From: Caenimonas koreensis DSM 17982
GTDB lineage: Bacteria > Pseudomonadota > Gammaproteobacteria > Burkholderiales > Burkholderiaceae_C
Reading direction: 5' to 3'
Assembly (NCBI RefSeq): GCF_009646335.1
Contig: NZ_WJBU01000013.1
Span: forward strand, 62,001-126,000
Length of the DNA stretch: 64,000 bases
Each line of letters begins with the position of its first letter. Position 1 is the first letter of the stretch. Shown here in pieces: positions 63,601 to 64,000 of the stretch. The translations under genes were made by a program, and so were the position numbers. The notes beneath the pieces were generated by a model. That model did not search any database, was not told the origin of the DNA, and saw nothing but the letters and a program-made list of their open reading frames with translations.

Positions 63601-64000
63601 GGGCAAGACGCGCCCGGCATCGTCGGAAATCAACGTCGGCAAGGGTGAAGTGCAAGTCTGGCGCGACACGAAGATCGTGTTCTCGGCAACCCTGTCGGAC
63701 CTGCACCAGGTGTGGGACAGCGTGAGCTGGAAGATCTGCCAGCAGCGTGACAACCCCGCCGGCGCAGACTCGGAGCATGCCGCCGCCGGCGATCCGCTAG
63801 ACCCCGGCCTCCATGTCTTCCTCCCTCCCCCCCTGGGGGAGGGGTGGGGTGGGGGCTCTCCCTCGACCCCCCCGTCCCTCAATCTGTCCCGCCCCAAAGT
63901 CGCCATCCTGCGCGAGCAGGGCGTCAACTCGCACGTCGAGATGGCGTACACCTTCACGCAAGCGGGCTTCGACGCCTACGACGTCCACATGACCGACCTG
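60608..64000 (+). CDS. purL: Phosphoribosylformylglycinamidine synthase (FGAM synthase), C-terminus outside window
   Basis: PurL makes FGAM from FGAR, ATP and glutamine in purine synthesis. The single-chain proteobacterial form is about 1,300 residues; 1,131 codons are visible. [19 protein letters not shown] and [19 protein letters not shown] mark the synthase, and the PurM-like repeats follow. The glutaminase domain begins near [18 protein letters not shown] and is cut by the window edge, before its catalytic Cys. Residues 1072-1083 ([10 protein letters not shown]) come from a dispersed repeat inserted in frame. The start is GTG 60608. Confidence 0.97.
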   Translation, partial: MTLHISEFEGGVALSDFRVQQLLPRLQAIDERIASVNARLVHLVASDHAPDASEQARLAALLTYGDPYTAAANGALIVVTPRFGTVSPWASKATDIAHNCAIAIKRIERITEFRVVTKANLLGRAPTLSQEQLQAVAALLHDRMTESVMFDRAQARGLFTELDAAPMEHVDVLQGGRAALEEANTKFGLALADDEIDYLVDAFKGLGRNPTDVELMMFAQANSEHCRHKIFNASFTIDGVPQDSSMFGMIRNTHKLSPQHTIVAYSDNASIMEGSRVEHFVAGAAQGQLYRKQDALHHVLMKVETHNHPTAISPFPGASTGAGGEIRDEGATGRGSKPKAGLTGFTVSKLWGGWSDQPGGKPEHIASPLQIMTEGPLGGAAFNNEFGRPNLLGYFREYEQQTGDVARGYHKPIMIAGGLGVIDSRLTKKIEFPAGTLLIQLGGPGMRIGMGGGAASSMATGANAAELDFDSVQRGNPEIERRAQEVINHCWAEGDNNPILAIHDVGAGGLSNAFPELSNDAGRGARFDLRQIPLEESGLAPKEIWCNESQERYVMAIAPQSLAQFKGFCERERCPFSVVGVATEERDLVVGAVDLFPSTHAAEGRGEGDSHPVNMPMNVLLGKPPRMHRDVKTVARQFKPVDLTGVNLQDAAIKVLGHPTVASKRFLITIGDRTVGGLSHRDQMVGPRQVPVADCAVTLADYAGFAGEAMSMGERTPLAAINAPASGRMAVAEAITNLLAAPIELSRVKLSANWMAACGEAGEDAALYETVRAVGMELCPALGISIPVGKDSLSMRTQWSDGAQNKKVTSPVSLIVSAFATLQDVRGTLTPQLEATQDTTLVLIDLGKGRHRMAGSILALLLDQVGNDVPDLDDAQDLINLVNAINALRAQGKLLAYHDRSDGGLFAAACEMAFAGHVGVSLNVDMLVTEGDGITDSRADVGDAKNWAGQVSARREELTLKALFNEELGVVIQVPTAVRNEVMQVLREHGLSKHSHFVGKTRPASSEINVGKGEVQVWRDTKIVFSATLSDLHQVWDSVSWKICQQRDNPAGADSEHAAAGDPLDPGLHVFLPPPLGEGWGGGSPSTPPSLNLSRPKVAILREQGVNSHVEMAYTFTQAGFDAYDVHMTDL
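63821..63855. repeat. 35-base palindromic repeat, copy B, inside purL
   Basis: CTCCCTCCCCCCCTGGGGGA is followed by GGGGTGGGGTGGGGG. It matches copy A at 31461-31495 at 32 of 35 positions on the same strand. It lies in frame in the linker between the last PurM-like domain and the glutaminase domain of purL, without any stop or frameshift. Confidence 0.85.

Overview
The window is a dense, high-GC bacterial chromosome segment with about 50 genes, gaps almost all below 170 bases and many 4-base start/stop overlaps. The gene content points to a betaproteobacterium of the order Burkholderiales, most likely family Comamonadaceae. The pointers are the runs yebC-purD-hemF-nadD-rsfS-rlmH-maf-rng, smc-zipA-ligA, map-glnD and dapC-dapD-dapE-prmB, plus GC-rich palindromic repeats of the type scattered through comamonad genomes. 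No prophage, insertion sequence, integrase, CRISPR array or rRNA operon was seen. Family-level placement is inference. No stretch over 300 bases lacks a gene.

Layout. 1-1120 (-): HerA-like ATPase, cut by the window edge. 1190-10661 (+): a housekeeping run from yebC to rng, with a large unrecognised lipase-like protein inserted between maf and rng. 10746-16431: an LPS/surface-glycan block with an O-antigen-ligase/GT9 fusion gene and an MsbA-type flippase on the minus strand, then two GT2 glycosyltransferases on the plus strand. 16467-19928 (+): tolB-pal-cpoB (without tolQRA) and tcdA, followed by tRNA-Lys with its own promoter and terminator. 20072-26545 (-): a spermidine-synthase-fold protein and tamB-tamA. 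26698-26958: an orphan small gene. 27019-30444 (-): two tandem paralogous adenylate-forming enzymes and an EcsC-like protein. 30503-39121 (-): a ten-kilobase co-directional run dapC-dapD-pilU-dapE-prmB-Cys/Met PLP enzyme-ABC-F ATPase. 39213-40886: an AlkB-type monooxygenase and a YciI/ArsR pair. 41000-47633 (+): smc-zipA-ligA. 47743-54167 (+): a Cus-type Cu(I)/Ag(I) efflux operon with a CusB-CusF fusion. 54217-56143: two toxin-antitoxin-like pairs flanking a peptide deformylase. 56292 to the end: a methyltransferase, glnD, map and purL (cut at the right edge).

Most genes are core functions: purine, NAD, heme and DAP/lysine synthesis, ribosome maturation, envelope assembly (Tol-Pal, TAM, LPS export), chromosome segregation and nitrogen signalling. 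The accessory parts are the lipase-like protein, the ligase pair, the metal-efflux operon and the toxin-antitoxin pairs.

The most unusual observation is one 35-base palindromic GC-rich repeat sitting in frame inside two unrelated conserved genes, the ABC-F ATPase and purL. It is in opposite orientation relative to the two reading frames, so it adds different peptides to interdomain loops. Other points for follow-up are the ligase/heptosyltransferase-type fusion, the MazF-like toxin gene translationally overlapping def, the lysine-rich tail on RsfS and the hydrolase gene between maf and rng.
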